A stretch of DNA of 13,779 nt from the NCBI GenBank assembly GCA_002385675.1, contig DGDY01000153.1:1-13779 (forward strand), read 5' to 3'. Every line of letters begins with the position of its first letter. Position 1 is the stretch's first letter. This DNA comes from Anaerolineales bacterium UBA3940. Lineage in GTDB: Bacteria; Chloroflexota; Anaerolineae; Aggregatilineales; UBA3940. Shown one piece after another: positions 6,330 to 13,654 of the stretch. The notes under the pieces are model-generated. The model was not told the origin of the DNA, searched no databases, and saw nothing but the letters and a program-made list of their open reading frames with translations. Made by a program: the position numbers and the translations under genes.

Positions 6330-6593
6330 ATGTTGAACTGGTATCTGGAACCCCGCCACTGGTCGCCGAGTGAGAGCTACGTTACTGGTGATGCCCTTAT
6401 CGGCCTGCTGCGGGATGGCTGGCAGATCACCCGCGCAGAGCGCGCCCCCGGCGCTTTCCGCGCGCCGATGTATTTTGCCACCCTGGAGCGCGACGCCGAG
6501 ACGATGCGCGTGCTCGTTCTGGACGGGCCAGTCGTGCGGGAGCTGCTGCGGGCGCCCCGCTTCGCCCAGCAGCCCGCTCTCGCCGCAGATTAG
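6330..6593 (+). CDS. Hypothetical protein, 87 aa
   Basis: I do not recognise this protein. The ATG at 6330 is chosen for the GGAG 8 nt upstream; longer starts at 6258 (GTG) and 6309 (ATG) exist, but the former would place the leader hairpins inside coding sequence. The protein is soluble, with no signal peptide or membrane segment. It opens with M-L-N-W-Y-L-E-P-R-H-W and has beta-like segments (Y48-L52 and M59-L64), ending in a helix. Only its G+C and codon pattern, ribosome binding site, well-formed promoter and following strong hairpin (6609-6656) support it as a gene. It is a single-gene transcription unit by these signals. Confidence 0.6.
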   Translation: MLNWYLEPRHWSPSESYVTGDALIGLLRDGWQITRAERAPGAFRAPMYFATLERDAETMRVLVLDGPVVRELLRAPRFAQQPALAAD

Positions 6594-6608
6594 CGTGCTG
6601 TTCCGTTC

Positions 6609-6656
6609 ACACGGGCAGGTGAGAAGATCGCAATGCCGCTTCTCGTCTGCCCGTGT
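6609..6656 (+). terminator. Long terminator-like hairpin after the 87-aa gene
   Basis: ACACGGGCAG (6609-6618) pairs with CTGCCCGTGT (6647-6656), two G-T wobbles continue the helix, and GAGAAG (6621-6626) pairs with CTTCTC (6639-6644). The result is an 18-bp stem in RNA with a 12-nt loop, starting 16 nt after the stop codon at 6593. The tail is TCTCGTTCCCC, only partly T-rich, so termination is probable but not certain. Confidence 0.55.
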
Positions 6657-6783
6657 TCTCGTTCCCCAGAGCGCAACCGCAAATCGCCGCCAGGCGTAAA
6701 ATAGGGTGAGTGCAGCCCGCATACCTCTGCACGTGACGCGACATGGGCGCATGTGTGCCCGCCAACCTATCAGGGAGATGACG

Positions 6784-7467
6784 ATGCAGACTGAAATCCT
6801 GTACCGGCCCGCCTTTTCGATGGCGGCGGTGACGCTTGGCCCGAACGAGGAAATCCGCGTGGAAGCCGGTTCGATGGTGAGCATGTCTTCCGGCATCACG
6901 CTGGAGACGCGCATGCAGGGCGGCTTCCTCAAGTCGCTGGCCCGCTCGGTGTTCGGCGGGGAGTCCTTTTTCATCAACACGTATCGCGCGGATTCGCGCG
7001 GCGGGCAGCTCACGCTGGCCCCGGCGCTGCCCGGCGACATGTTCGTGCTGGAGCTTGCCGACGAGCAGTTGATGGTGCAGTCAGGCTCGTTTGTCGCCTG
7101 CGGCACCGGCGTTGAGATCGACACCGGCTGGGGCGGCGCCAAGACCTTCTTCGCCTCCGAGGGGCTGATCCTGCTGCGGGCAACGGGTACCGGCCCTCTG
7201 ATCCTGAGCAGCTACGGCGCGATCCACGACATGAGCCTCGCCGCCGGGGAGCAGGTCACGATCGATACCGGGCATCTGGTGGCCTTTACGGCAGGGATGG
7301 GCTTCAACGTGCGCAGCATCGGCGGGCTGCGCTCGACGCTGTTTAGCGGCGAGGGGCTGGTCGTGGACCTGAGCGGGCCGGGCCGCCTGCTGATGCAGAC
7401 TCGCTCGCAGGATGCGTTCCTTGCCTGGCTGATCCCGCATCTGCCGAAGCAGAACAGCTCATCCTAG
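6784..7467 (+). CDS. AIM24/TIGR00266 family protein
   Basis: 227 aa, the usual bacterial length. Two ATGs lie close together (6778 and 6784); AGGGAG ends directly before the first and 6 nt before the second, so 6784 is chosen. The protein is all beta with many glycines. Family hallmarks are I-R-V-E-A-G-S-M-V-S-M (24-34), the G-G-F-L-K-S-L-A-R-S-V-F-G-G-E-S-F-F stretch (46-63) and D-T-G-H-L-V-A-F (161-168). The name comes from the yeast mitochondrial protein Aim24; the biochemical role in bacteria is not settled. No signal peptide or membrane helix is present. A weak TAAAAT (6697-6702) upstream lacks a good -35 box. Family assignment is sure, function is not. Confidence 0.9.
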   Translation: MQTEILYRPAFSMAAVTLGPNEEIRVEAGSMVSMSSGITLETRMQGGFLKSLARSVFGGESFFINTYRADSRGGQLTLAPALPGDMFVLELADEQLMVQSGSFVACGTGVEIDTGWGGAKTFFASEGLILLRATGTGPLILSSYGAIHDMSLAAGEQVTIDTGHLVAFTAGMGFNVRSIGGLRSTLFSGEGLVVDLSGPGRLLMQTRSQDAFLAWLIPHLPKQNSSS

Positions 7468-7468
7468 T

Positions 7469-7498
7469 GCCGGGTGGCGCAACTTGCGCTCGCCCGGC
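7469..7498 (+). terminator. Hairpin after the AIM24 gene
   Basis: GCCGGG (7469-7474) pairs with CCCGGC (7493-7498), and inside it GCGCA (7477-7481) pairs with TGCGC (7485-7489) around ACT. It starts one base after the stop codon. No T-run follows, so it is only terminator-like. Confidence 0.35.
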
Positions 7499-7538
7499 TG
7501 CGTATGGGTTAGTGGACGCCTGACGTGAGGCGGCTGTT

Positions 7539-7567
7539 TTGGCACGCCCGCGTGCAGGCGGTAAGAT
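7539..7567 (+). promoter_or_regulatory. Promoter of the coiled-coil membrane gene pair
   Basis: TTGGCA (7539-7544, five of six) is followed by exactly 17 bp and TAAGAT (7562-7567, four of six). The transcription start would be near 7574, with a short leader and a purine-rich ribosome binding site before the ATG at 7601. Confidence 0.55.
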
Positions 7568-7600
7568 CCTGACATGTTATGAGGAGAGACAGGGGGCATC

Positions 7601-8650
7601 ATGGTCGACAATGTAAACCCAGCCGACCAGCTTCATGACCAGGACGCTCAGAAGAGCCGCGCCGCCGCACAGAAGGCGAGCGGGACATCTTCGACGCCCC
7701 CTGGCGGCCCGGTTGTGCCGCGCGTGCCGCCGCCGCCCGGCAGCAGCCGCGTCCCCGCGTCCGGCGCGTCCACCCGGCCTGCGGCGGATGCCACGCCCCG
7801 GCGCACGGTCAGCATCGGCAAGGTGCTGGGGCGGATCTTCAGGATGGTGCTCGTCATCCTGACCGGGCTGGCCATCGGCGTGCTGCTATGGCTGATCGTC
7901 CCGCCGCTGTTTGAACGCGTGATCGCACCGATTGCCGAAAATAACTCCGCCGTCGCCCGCCTGGAAGCGGAGGTGGCCGCTTTCACAACCGAGCAGCGCG
8001 CCGCGCTGACCGACCAGCGCGAGGCGATCGTGCGGGCGGAGGAGGCCAACACACAGCGCTTCGCGGCGGCTGAAGGGCGGCTCGCCGATGCCGAGGCCCG
8101 CCTGCGCGCCGCCGAGGACCTCATCAGCGCGCAGGGGGAACGCATCAGCGAGCTTGAAGCGCAGCTTGCAGAGGCCACCGCCCTGCTGGAGGCGGCCAAT
8201 GCCCAGATCGAGACGCTTCAGGCGGAGTTGCCCGGCGCGGAGGAGTTCGCCGAGTTCAACTACCAGTTGATGCTGATCCGCGCCTGGCAGGATGTGCTCA
8301 AGGCGCGGCTGCGCCTGTTCGAGAACAACGCCGGGCTGGCGGAGGAAGACCTCCTGCGCGCGCTCAACACGCTGCAGGGCGTCTATGCCGGTGCAACACA
8401 GGAGCAGCGTCAGGCGCTTGACCCGGTGCTCGACCGGATGGAAGCGGCGCTGGTCGCCGTGCAGGAAACGCCCTTCACCGCGAGCGCCGATCTGGAAGTG
8501 GCATGGTACGCGCTGGGCGAGTTAATCCAGCCGGTGACGGTCGTGTCAGTGCCGACCCCGCCGCCGGACGTTGAGCCCAACGGCGCGGGCGAGACCCCCG
8601 CCGAGGAAGTGCCCTCCGAGGGCGAACCTGAAACCCCGCCGGAGAGCTGA
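7601..8650 (+). CDS. Single-pass membrane protein with coiled coil
   Basis: 349 aa; no named family recognised. AGGGGG lies 4 nt before the ATG at 7601. The first 70 residues are hydrophilic with Pro/Ser-rich low complexity and no signal peptide. One transmembrane helix spans about 82-104, preceded by basic residues, which predicts an inside N-terminus and outside C-terminus. Residues 115-210 are an Ala/Glu/Arg/Gln heptad-rich coiled coil with V-A-R-L-E-A-E-V, R-I-S-E-L-E-A-Q-L-A and I-E-T-L-Q-A-E-L. A helical domain (215-312) follows, then a Pro/Glu-rich tail. The layout resembles envelope spacer or scaffold proteins. The next gene starts one base after its stop, so the two are almost certainly cotranscribed. 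The partner is also a one-helix membrane protein, and a small envelope complex is an inference. Confidence 0.82.
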   Translation: MVDNVNPADQLHDQDAQKSRAAAQKASGTSSTPPGGPVVPRVPPPPGSSRVPASGASTRPAADATPRRTVSIGKVLGRIFRMVLVILTGLAIGVLLWLIVPPLFERVIAPIAENNSAVARLEAEVAAFTTEQRAALTDQREAIVRAEEANTQRFAAAEGRLADAEARLRAAEDLISAQGERISELEAQLAEATALLEAANAQIETLQAELPGAEEFAEFNYQLMLIRAWQDVLKARLRLFENNAGLAEEDLLRALNTLQGVYAGATQEQRQALDPVLDRMEAALVAVQETPFTASADLEVAWYALGELIQPVTVVSVPTPPPDVEPNGAGETPAEEVPSEGEPETPPES

Positions 8651-8651
8651 C

Positions 8652-8888
8652 ATGCCGGACTCCGAACGTGACGAGCAGCCCGTCGTTGTGCGCCACACGC
8701 GTGAAAGGCGGCGTCTGCCTGCCTATACCTGGCTGCTCGTCGCGCTGATCGTGCTGTTCTTTGCGCTGGGTATCGTGCTGCTTGTGACCGGGCTGCTCGT
8801 GCCGGGGCAGGGCGTTGAACCCCCGCCGGGCCCGACAGCCTTCACGCTCACGCCGCTGCTCACCCCCGCCGGGACGCCCCTCCCGTAG
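8652..8888 (+). CDS. Small single-pass membrane protein, 78 aa
   Basis: The ATG at 8652 lies one base after the upstream stop codon and has GGAG 7 nt before it, within the upstream gene. Residues 1-21 are charged and end in R-E-R-R-R; a strong transmembrane helix spans about 26-50; the last 28 residues are rich in Pro and Thr (V-E-P-P-P-G-P-T). The basic N-terminus predicts an inside N-terminus, the same topology as its partner. No family is recognised. The spacing and shared topology with the coiled-coil protein suggest a translationally coupled pair. A GCCCC/GGGGC hairpin (8888-8900) begins at its stop codon. Confidence 0.75.
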   Translation: MPDSERDEQPVVVRHTRERRRLPAYTWLLVALIVLFFALGIVLLVTGLLVPGQGVEPPPGPTAFTLTPLLTPAGTPLP

Positions 8889-8900
8889 CCCCGGCGGGGC
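8888..8900 (+). terminator. Short GC hairpin at the end of the 78-aa gene
   Basis: GCCCC (8888-8892) pairs with GGGGC (8896-8900) around a 3-nt loop, overlapping the last base of the stop codon. No T-run follows, so it may only slow or partly end transcription before the next promoter. Confidence 0.3.
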
Positions 8901-8901
8901 A

Positions 8902-8930
8902 TAGTCAGCGCGCCGCACTCCTGCTACACT
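8902..8930 (+). promoter_or_regulatory. Possible promoter of the DinB-YfhO pair
   Basis: TAGTCA (8902-8907, four of six) is spaced 17 bp from TACACT (8925-8930, four of six). The start of transcription would be near 8937, about 60 nt before the ATG at 8996. Confidence 0.4.
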
Positions 8931-8995
8931 ATGCGGTGGCGGCTCCGTCCAGACGCCGCCATCGTTGCCACATCATCGGTACCGAGAGCCAGCCT

Positions 8996-9478
8996 ATGAC
9001 CGACCGCATCGCAACGCTTGCCAAGCGTTTGCGTGAGAAGGGCGCTGCTACTGCCGCGTTCTTCCGCGCGCTTGAACCGCACGACTGGTCTGTAACCGTC
9101 TACACCGAGGGCGGCGCCTGGGACGCCCGGCAGGTGCTCTGCCACTTCGTCTCCGCCGAGGAGCCGCTGCTCAGGCTGTTCCGGAACATCGCCGCCGGGG
9201 GCGAGGGCGTGCCGGAGGATTTCGACCTTGACGCCTTCAATGAGGGCGAGGTCAGCCGGATGGACGGGCTTGCGCCCGCCGATCTGATCGCCCGCTTTGA
9301 GGCGGCGCGCGCCGCGACCATCGCGTTTGTCGAGGGGCTGGAGGACGCCGACCTCGACCGCGTCGGGCGGCACCCGTTCCTCGGCGTGGACCGGCTGGAG
9401 GCGTTCCTCAAGCTGCTATACCGACACAATATGCTGCATGAGCGCGACGTCCGCCGCGCGCTCGACGGCGCAGCCTGA
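8996..9478 (+). CDS. DinB-fold (four-helix bundle) protein
   Basis: 160 aa. The ATG at 8996 is used because the protein then begins like its family, with the first helix at T-D-R-I-A-T-L-A-K; the alternative start 20 codons upstream would overlap the promoter region. The ribosome binding site is weak. Helices carry the three-histidine pattern of DinB proteins: H50 (in V-L-C-H-F), H144 and H148 (in Y-R-H-N-M-L-H-E-R). In known members this triad binds a divalent metal, and the superfamily includes thiol-dependent transferases and self-protection proteins such as DfsB/ClbS. The actual reaction is unknown. The YfhO gene begins 12 bp after its stop codon, so they are probably cotranscribed, although no functional link is evident. 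Confidence 0.83.
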   Translation: MTDRIATLAKRLREKGAATAAFFRALEPHDWSVTVYTEGGAWDARQVLCHFVSAEEPLLRLFRNIAAGGEGVPEDFDLDAFNEGEVSRMDGLAPADLIARFEAARAATIAFVEGLEDADLDRVGRHPFLGVDRLEAFLKLLYRHNMLHERDVRRALDGAA

Positions 9479-9490
9479 GGACGGCCCGCC

Positions 9491-11767
9491 GTGAACCGCG
9501 CAGCATTCCTCGACCGCGCCCGCCGCGACCTGCTCAGCCCGACGTTCGTCTCGGTGCTGGTGCTCGTGCTGCTGTGGGCGCTGTTCGCGTGGCGTCTGCT
9601 CACCCCCAACCCCGCCGACCGCGTCGTCTTTGCCGAAGGCGACTTCACGCTGCACTACTACCCATTTGCCAGCTACCAGGCCGAGCGGGTGTGGCAGGGC
9701 GAGCTGCCGCTATGGAACCCCTATAACCACGCCGGAGATCCGTTCGCCGCGAACGTTCAGTGGGGGACGTGGTACCCGGTCCGTTGGCTGACCATCCTGC
9801 TCTCTGGGTCGGGCGGCCTGTCGATTGAGGCCTACCAGTTCGAGGTGGCGATCCACATCCTGATGGCGAGCCTGTTCACGTATGCCTTCCTGCGGGTGAT
9901 CATGTCCAGCCCGTGGACGGCGCTCGCCGGGGCGATCCTGTTCGCCTATGGCGGCTACCTGACCGGCTACCCGATCCTCCAGCCGAGCGTGATGTACGCG
10001 GCGGTCTGGTTGCCGCTGGCGCTGCTCGGCGTGTACGCCAGCGTCCACCGGCCCGGCTGGGCGCCCGGCGGGGTGGCGGGGGCAGGGCTGGCGATTGGCG
10101 TGTCGTTCTTCGGCGGCCACCCGCAGACCACGATGTACCTGACCTACCTCGCGCTGGCCTACCTCGCCTTTGAGGGCTGGCGGGCCCGCGTACGCTGGAC
10201 CGGCCTGCTGTGGCGGGCCGCGCTCATGGGCGTGATCGGCGGGGGAGTGGCGGCGGTGCTGCTGCTCCCGGCGGCGGAGTTCGCCGGGCTGACCTCGCGT
10301 ATCGAGGCGTACGGCTACCTCGACAAGTCCGGCGGGTTCATGCCCATCGAGCTTCTCGGCGTGGTGCTGCCGCTGCTCGGCGACGGCTGGTCGCCGCTGT
10401 ACATCGGCGTGGCGGGGCTGCTGCTGGCGGTCGGCGCGCTGCTGCGCCCTCGCCGCGAGCACTGGTTCTGGCTGGGCGTGGCGGTTGTCGCCCTGTGGCT
10501 GGGGATGGGGCGCAACAGCATCGTGTACGATGCCTTCTATTCGGCAGCGCCCGGCTTCAGCACGTTCCGCCAGCAGGAGCGGGTCGCCTACCTGTTCTCC
10601 TTTGCGCTGACGGTGCTCGCCGCTTATCAGCTTGACTGGCTGCTGTGCGACCGCAACGCGCCGGGGGTGGGGCAGGCGCGGAACCGCTTCGAGCGGGTGG
10701 CGGGCATCCATCTGATCGCGGCGGCGGGGGCGCTGGCCCTCGCCATCGTGGCGGCGGGCGCTCGTCCGGTAGACCTCACTGGCAGCCCGCTGCCGAATGT
10801 GCTGGCGTTCGTCACCGTGGTGAGCCTGCTGTTCAACGGCTGGCTGCGCTGGCAGCGGGCGGATGCAGGCCCGGCGTGGCGTTCGGCGGGGTTGCTCTCG
10901 CTGCTGCTGGCCGCTGACCTGCTGACGGTCGGCACGCGGAACGGCAACTACGTGCCCGCGCCGCTCGCCGCGCCCATCACGCCGCCGGAGGCCGCCGACC
11001 GGCTCACGCCCGACGGCCCGGTGCTGTGGCGTGTGGACGGGGCGATGGCGCTCGAAGGGTATGGCACGTACTGGCGCATCCCCGACATCTACGGCACGGG
11101 GCCGTTCACGCTGGCGTCGATCGACGCGCTGCGCACCATCCCGGTTGACCGCTTCTGGGAGGTGCTGGCCGTGCGCTACGCGTCCGTCCCGCAGGATGTG
11201 ACGCTCCCGGAGAGCGTCCCGCTTGAGCTTCTGGCCTATGGCGCAAGTCCCAGCGGGCAACCCTACCAGCTTCTCGAACTGACCGACCCCCGCCCGCTGG
11301 CCTGGCCGGTGTACGATTACCGGGAGGCAAGCGGCAGCGCCGAGTTTGCACGGCAGATCATGTCCGACCCGGCGGTCGACCTGCGCGAGATGGCCGTGAC
11401 GCTGTACCCGTTGCCGGTCGATCTGCCCGGCGAGCGCCCGGACGGCGTGAGCGTAACCATCGAGCGCCCGCGCCCGGAGCACCTGCGCGTCGTCCTCGAT
11501 ACGCCGGAGAACACGCTGCTCACGGTCGCCATTGTTAACTACCCCGGCTGGCAGGCGACGGTTGACGGCGAGCCTGTGCCCATCGTCGATACGTACGCCG
11601 GGCTGATCGGCGTGCCGGTCGAGGCGGGGGAGGGCGTCGTCGTGGAGCTGACGTTCCGGCCCCGGCTGGTGCTCGCCGGAGGGGTGGCCTCCGGTGTGGC
11701 GCTGCTCGCCGCGCTCGTGATGGTGGGGAGCGGGGTGGTGAGGGGGTGGCGCGAGAGAGAGTGGTGA
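9491..11767 (+). CDS. YfhO-type multispanning membrane protein, probable GT-C glycosyltransferase
   Basis: 758 aa. The start is a GTG at 9491, 12 bp after the DinB stop, with GAGG 10 nt upstream overlapping that stop. The first transmembrane helix is at about 19-37, followed by an external loop with E49-G-D51 and H-Y-Y-P, the acidic loop and Y-Y-P signature of the GT-C/YfhO family. About ten further hydrophobic segments lie between 115 and 480. The C-terminal half (about 490-725) is an extracytoplasmic beta-rich domain with the YfhO motif Y-P-G-W-Q-A-T-V-D-G (684-693), and a last helix lies at about 727-749. Known relatives glycosylate lipoteichoic acid or other envelope polymers using lipid-linked sugar donors. 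The substrate here cannot be told from sequence. A long antisense open frame over this gene is a shadow of its codon composition. Confidence 0.87.
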   Translation: MNRAAFLDRARRDLLSPTFVSVLVLVLLWALFAWRLLTPNPADRVVFAEGDFTLHYYPFASYQAERVWQGELPLWNPYNHAGDPFAANVQWGTWYPVRWLTILLSGSGGLSIEAYQFEVAIHILMASLFTYAFLRVIMSSPWTALAGAILFAYGGYLTGYPILQPSVMYAAVWLPLALLGVYASVHRPGWAPGGVAGAGLAIGVSFFGGHPQTTMYLTYLALAYLAFEGWRARVRWTGLLWRAALMGVIGGGVAAVLLLPAAEFAGLTSRIEAYGYLDKSGGFMPIELLGVVLPLLGDGWSPLYIGVAGLLLAVGALLRPRREHWFWLGVAVVALWLGMGRNSIVYDAFYSAAPGFSTFRQQERVAYLFSFALTVLAAYQLDWLLCDRNAPGVGQARNRFERVAGIHLIAAAGALALAIVAAGARPVDLTGSPLPNVLAFVTVVSLLFNGWLRWQRADAGPAWRSAGLLSLLLAADLLTVGTRNGNYVPAPLAAPITPPEAADRLTPDGPVLWRVDGAMALEGYGTYWRIPDIYGTGPFTLASIDALRTIPVDRFWEVLAVRYASVPQDVTLPESVPLELLAYGASPSGQPYQLLELTDPRPLAWPVYDYREASGSAEFARQIMSDPAVDLREMAVTLYPLPVDLPGERPDGVSVTIERPRPEHLRVVLDTPENTLLTVAIVNYPGWQATVDGEPVPIVDTYAGLIGVPVEAGEGVVVELTFRPRLVLAGGVASGVALLAALVMVGSGVVRGWREREW

Positions 11768-11792
11768 AAGACCGCCGCTGGAACCCCACCCA

Positions 11793-11863
11793 ACCTCCCC
11801 CTTGCAAGGGAGGGTGCCCCTGGGCCGCAAAGCGGCCAGCGGGCGGAGGGGGTTCAGGCGAGA
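11793..11863 (+). repeat. Dispersed intergenic repeat, copy 1
   Basis: The left half is CCTCCCCCTTGCAAGGGAGG, holding the palindrome CCCTTGCAAGGG (11799-11810). In the middle GGCCGC (11823-11828) and GCGGCC (11832-11837) make a hairpin, and the right half ends in GGAGGGGGTTCAGGCGA. A diverged copy lies in inverted orientation at 13655-13720. Many genomes carry short intergenic repeats built on this palindrome; whether this family is a mobile or a terminator-like element is unknown. It lies directly after the YfhO stop codon. Confidence 0.65.
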
Positions 11864-11886
11864 AGCCATCGGATGTGCCCGCCCCT

Positions 11887-11915
11887 GTGACATTCCCGCC
11901 GCAGGCTAGTACACT
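11887..11915 (+). promoter_or_regulatory. Promoter of the RmlC-like gene
   Basis: GTGACA (11887-11892, five of six to TTGACA) is followed by exactly 17 bp and TACACT (11910-11915, four of six). Transcription should begin near 11922, about 60 nt before the ATG at 11984. It lies just right of the repeat, so the gene can be expressed without the YfhO gene. Confidence 0.55.
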
Positions 11916-11983
11916 GGTAGGCAAACTCAACCAACCCAACCTGAACTCGTCCGGTGTTCCAGACTAGAATTGCGAGAGGTCTC

Positions 11984-12445
11984 ATGGGCAAGATTCACGA
12001 TGTCGTGATCAAGAAGCTGGTTACCCACCCTGACGATCGCGGCTACTTTCGAGAGGTACTGCGCGACGACGACAACCTGCTGCGCCGCTTTGGGCAGACT
12101 TCGGTCACGAAGACCTACCCCGGCGTGATCAAGGCCTTCCACTGGCACAAGCGGCAGGACGACCTGTGGTATGTGGTCGACGGGATGGCGCGCGTCGTGC
12201 TGTACGACCGCCGCCCTGACTCGCCGACCTTCGGCGAGACGCAGGTGATCTATGCCGGGGAGGATAACCCCGTGCTGATCCTCATCCCGGCGGGCGTGGC
12301 GCACGGCTATCAGGTGCTCGGCGTCAAGCCGGTGATCCTGTTCTACCACACGACCGAGAGCTACAACCCGCAGGACCCCGACGAAGAGCGCATACCGTTT
12401 GACGACCCCTCGATCGGCTTCGACTGGTCGATCAAGAATCGCTAG
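11984..12445 (+). CDS. RmlC-like cupin, dTDP-sugar 3,5-epimerase family
   Basis: 153 aa, shorter than classical RmlC (about 180). The ATG at 11984 has GAGAGG 4 nt upstream and is preferred to a GTG 10 codons earlier. The fold markers of the family are clear: F-H-W-H (52-55) at the place of R-G-L-H-Y, V-V-L-Y-D-R-R (71-77) for the catalytic Asp strand, S-P-T-F-G (80-84), I-P-A-G-V-A-H-G (101-108), F-Y-H-T-T (120-124) and F-D-D-P-S-I-G-F-D-W (139-148). H53 and D75 match the known catalytic His/Asp pair. The usual Arg before the His is K50, and the usual phosphate-binding Lys in Q-x-K-L is D60, so the substrate may differ from dTDP-4-keto-6-deoxyglucose. Known enzymes make activated deoxysugars for surface polysaccharides, which fits the YfhO gene upstream. 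No other rml genes are visible. Confidence 0.83.
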   Translation: MGKIHDVVIKKLVTHPDDRGYFREVLRDDDNLLRRFGQTSVTKTYPGVIKAFHWHKRQDDLWYVVDGMARVVLYDRRPDSPTFGETQVIYAGEDNPVLILIPAGVAHGYQVLGVKPVILFYHTTESYNPQDPDEERIPFDDPSIGFDWSIKNR

Positions 12446-12454
12446 CGTGTGACC

Positions 12455-12480
12455 CCGGCGGCCAGCAACCGGCCCGCCGG
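12455..12480 (+). other. Hairpin after the RmlC-like gene
   Basis: CCGGCGG (12455-12461) pairs with CCGCCGG (12474-12480) around a 12-nt loop, 9 bp after the stop codon. There is no T-run. It may be a weak terminator or an RNA-stabilising element. Confidence 0.35.
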
Positions 12481-12504
12481 CGTGACAGATGACAGCCCCG
12501 GCGC

Positions 12505-12532
12505 GGCGGACCCCTCTCTGAAGGGGCCCGCC
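12505..12532 (+). other. Second intercistronic hairpin
   Basis: GGCGG (12505-12509) and CCCCT (12511-12515) pair with CCGCC (12528-12532) and AGGGG (12522-12526), one mismatch between them, around a 6-nt loop. It lies 35 bp upstream of the reductase start. No T-run follows, so it may separate or modulate expression of the two genes. Confidence 0.35.
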
Positions 12533-12566
12533 CGCTTGGTGTGCTCGCCAGCAGGAGGTGACATCG

Positions 12567-13634
12567 ATGAGTGCGGAGCGGCCAACCTGGATGATCTACG
12601 GTGCGTACGGGTTTACGGGCCAGCACATCGCCCGCGAGGCGGTGAAACGCGGCCACAGGCCGCTGCTGGCGGGCCGCTCTGCAAAGAAGCTCCGGGCGCT
12701 GGCCGCTGAGCTTGGCCTGAACTACCGGGCCTTCTCGCTCGATGACCCGGCGGCGCTCGCCGGGGCGCTGCGCGATGTGGACCTCGTGCTGCACTGCGCG
12801 GGGCCGTTCGCCGAGACCGCCGCGCCGATGCGGCTGGCGTGCCTGGAGAGCCACACCAACTACCTCGACATCACCGGGGAGCTGCCGGTATTCGCCGGGA
12901 CGTTCGACCTCGACGCTGAGGCGCGGCGGCACAGCCTCCTGCTGATGTCGGGTGTGGGTTTTGACGTGGTGCCAAGCGACTGTCTGGCGCGGTATGTGTC
13001 GCGCCACGTGCGCAGCGCCGACCACCTTGAGATTGCCGTGACGACGAACACCAGCCCGACCGGCGGCACGGCGCGGAGCGCGCTCGGCATGCTGCCCGGC
13101 GTCGGCCTCGTCCGCCGCGATCACGCACTGACGCGCGTGAACCCGCGCGAGGCCGTGCGGGAGATCCCGCTGCCGTCGGGCGCTGTCCGCGCCATCCCCG
13201 CGCCGCTTCCCGATCTCGTGTCTGCGTACCACTCCACCTACATTCCCAACATCACGACGTATCTGGTTTACTCCTTCCGCCGGGGTGCGCCGCCGCCCGG
13301 CGTGCTGCTCGCGCTGGCGGAGGTGCTAGCGATCTCGCCGGTGCGCTGGCTGGCACAGAAGCTGGCGGGCCTGCTCGCGCGCGGGCCTTCGCCGGAGGGT
13401 ATGCAGCGCGGGCGCTCGCTGGTCTGGGCGAAGGTTTCACGCGAGGATGGCGCGTGTTTCGAGGCGTGGCTGGAGACGCCGGAGCCGTACCGGCTCACAG
13501 CAGTTGCCGCCGTGCGCGCGGTCGAGCGGGTGCTGGCGGAGCGACCCATCGGCGCGCTGACGCCCTCCCAGGCCTTCGGCGAGGACTTCGTGCTGGAAGT
13601 CGACGGTACGCGGCGCTATGACGAGATGCCGTAG
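12567..13634 (+). CDS. Saccharopine dehydrogenase-like NAD(P)-binding reductase
   Basis: 355 aa. AGGAGG lies 8 nt before the ATG at 12567, which beats the GTG three codons earlier. The N-terminus is a Rossmann fold with G-A-Y-G-F-T-G (12-18; G12, G15, G18), A-G-R-S at 35-38 for cofactor selection, and H-C-A-G-P-F (76-81) next to the nicotinamide. Y-L-D-I-T-G-E (99-105) and G-V-G-F-D-V-V-P-S-D (129-138) are typical of the trans-acting enoyl reductase/COG3268 branch. The C-terminal part (about 150-350) is the variable substrate domain. True saccharopine dehydrogenases act in lysine metabolism, while this branch includes lipid-related enoyl reductases and many members of unknown substrate. No lysine or lipid gene is next to it. 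Cofactor binding is well supported, the substrate is unknown. Confidence 0.86.
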   Translation: MSAERPTWMIYGAYGFTGQHIAREAVKRGHRPLLAGRSAKKLRALAAELGLNYRAFSLDDPAALAGALRDVDLVLHCAGPFAETAAPMRLACLESHTNYLDITGELPVFAGTFDLDAEARRHSLLLMSGVGFDVVPSDCLARYVSRHVRSADHLEIAVTTNTSPTGGTARSALGMLPGVGLVRRDHALTRVNPREAVREIPLPSGAVRAIPAPLPDLVSAYHSTYIPNITTYLVYSFRRGAPPPGVLLALAEVLAISPVRWLAQKLAGLLARGPSPEGMQRGRSLVWAKVSREDGACFEAWLETPEPYRLTAVAAVRAVERVLAERPIGALTPSQAFGEDFVLEVDGTRRYDEMP

Positions 13635-13654
13635 CGGGTGAAATCGGATCATTG

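Noticed and set aside
6294..7142. Minus-strand open frame of 282 codons across the 87-aa gene and AIM24
   Set aside because: It runs through a strong hairpin, a non-coding gap and the start of AIM24, with no recognisable domain.
9710..11893. Antisense open frame of 727 codons over the YfhO gene
   Set aside because: Its translation is Arg/Gln/His/Pro-rich low complexity, it has no ribosome binding site of note, and the plus strand has a clear membrane protein. It is a GC-driven shadow.
12449..12709. Plus-strand open frame of 86 codons between the cupin and reductase genes
   Set aside because: It overlaps the reductase start out of frame, spans two hairpins and reads as low-complexity shadow sequence.
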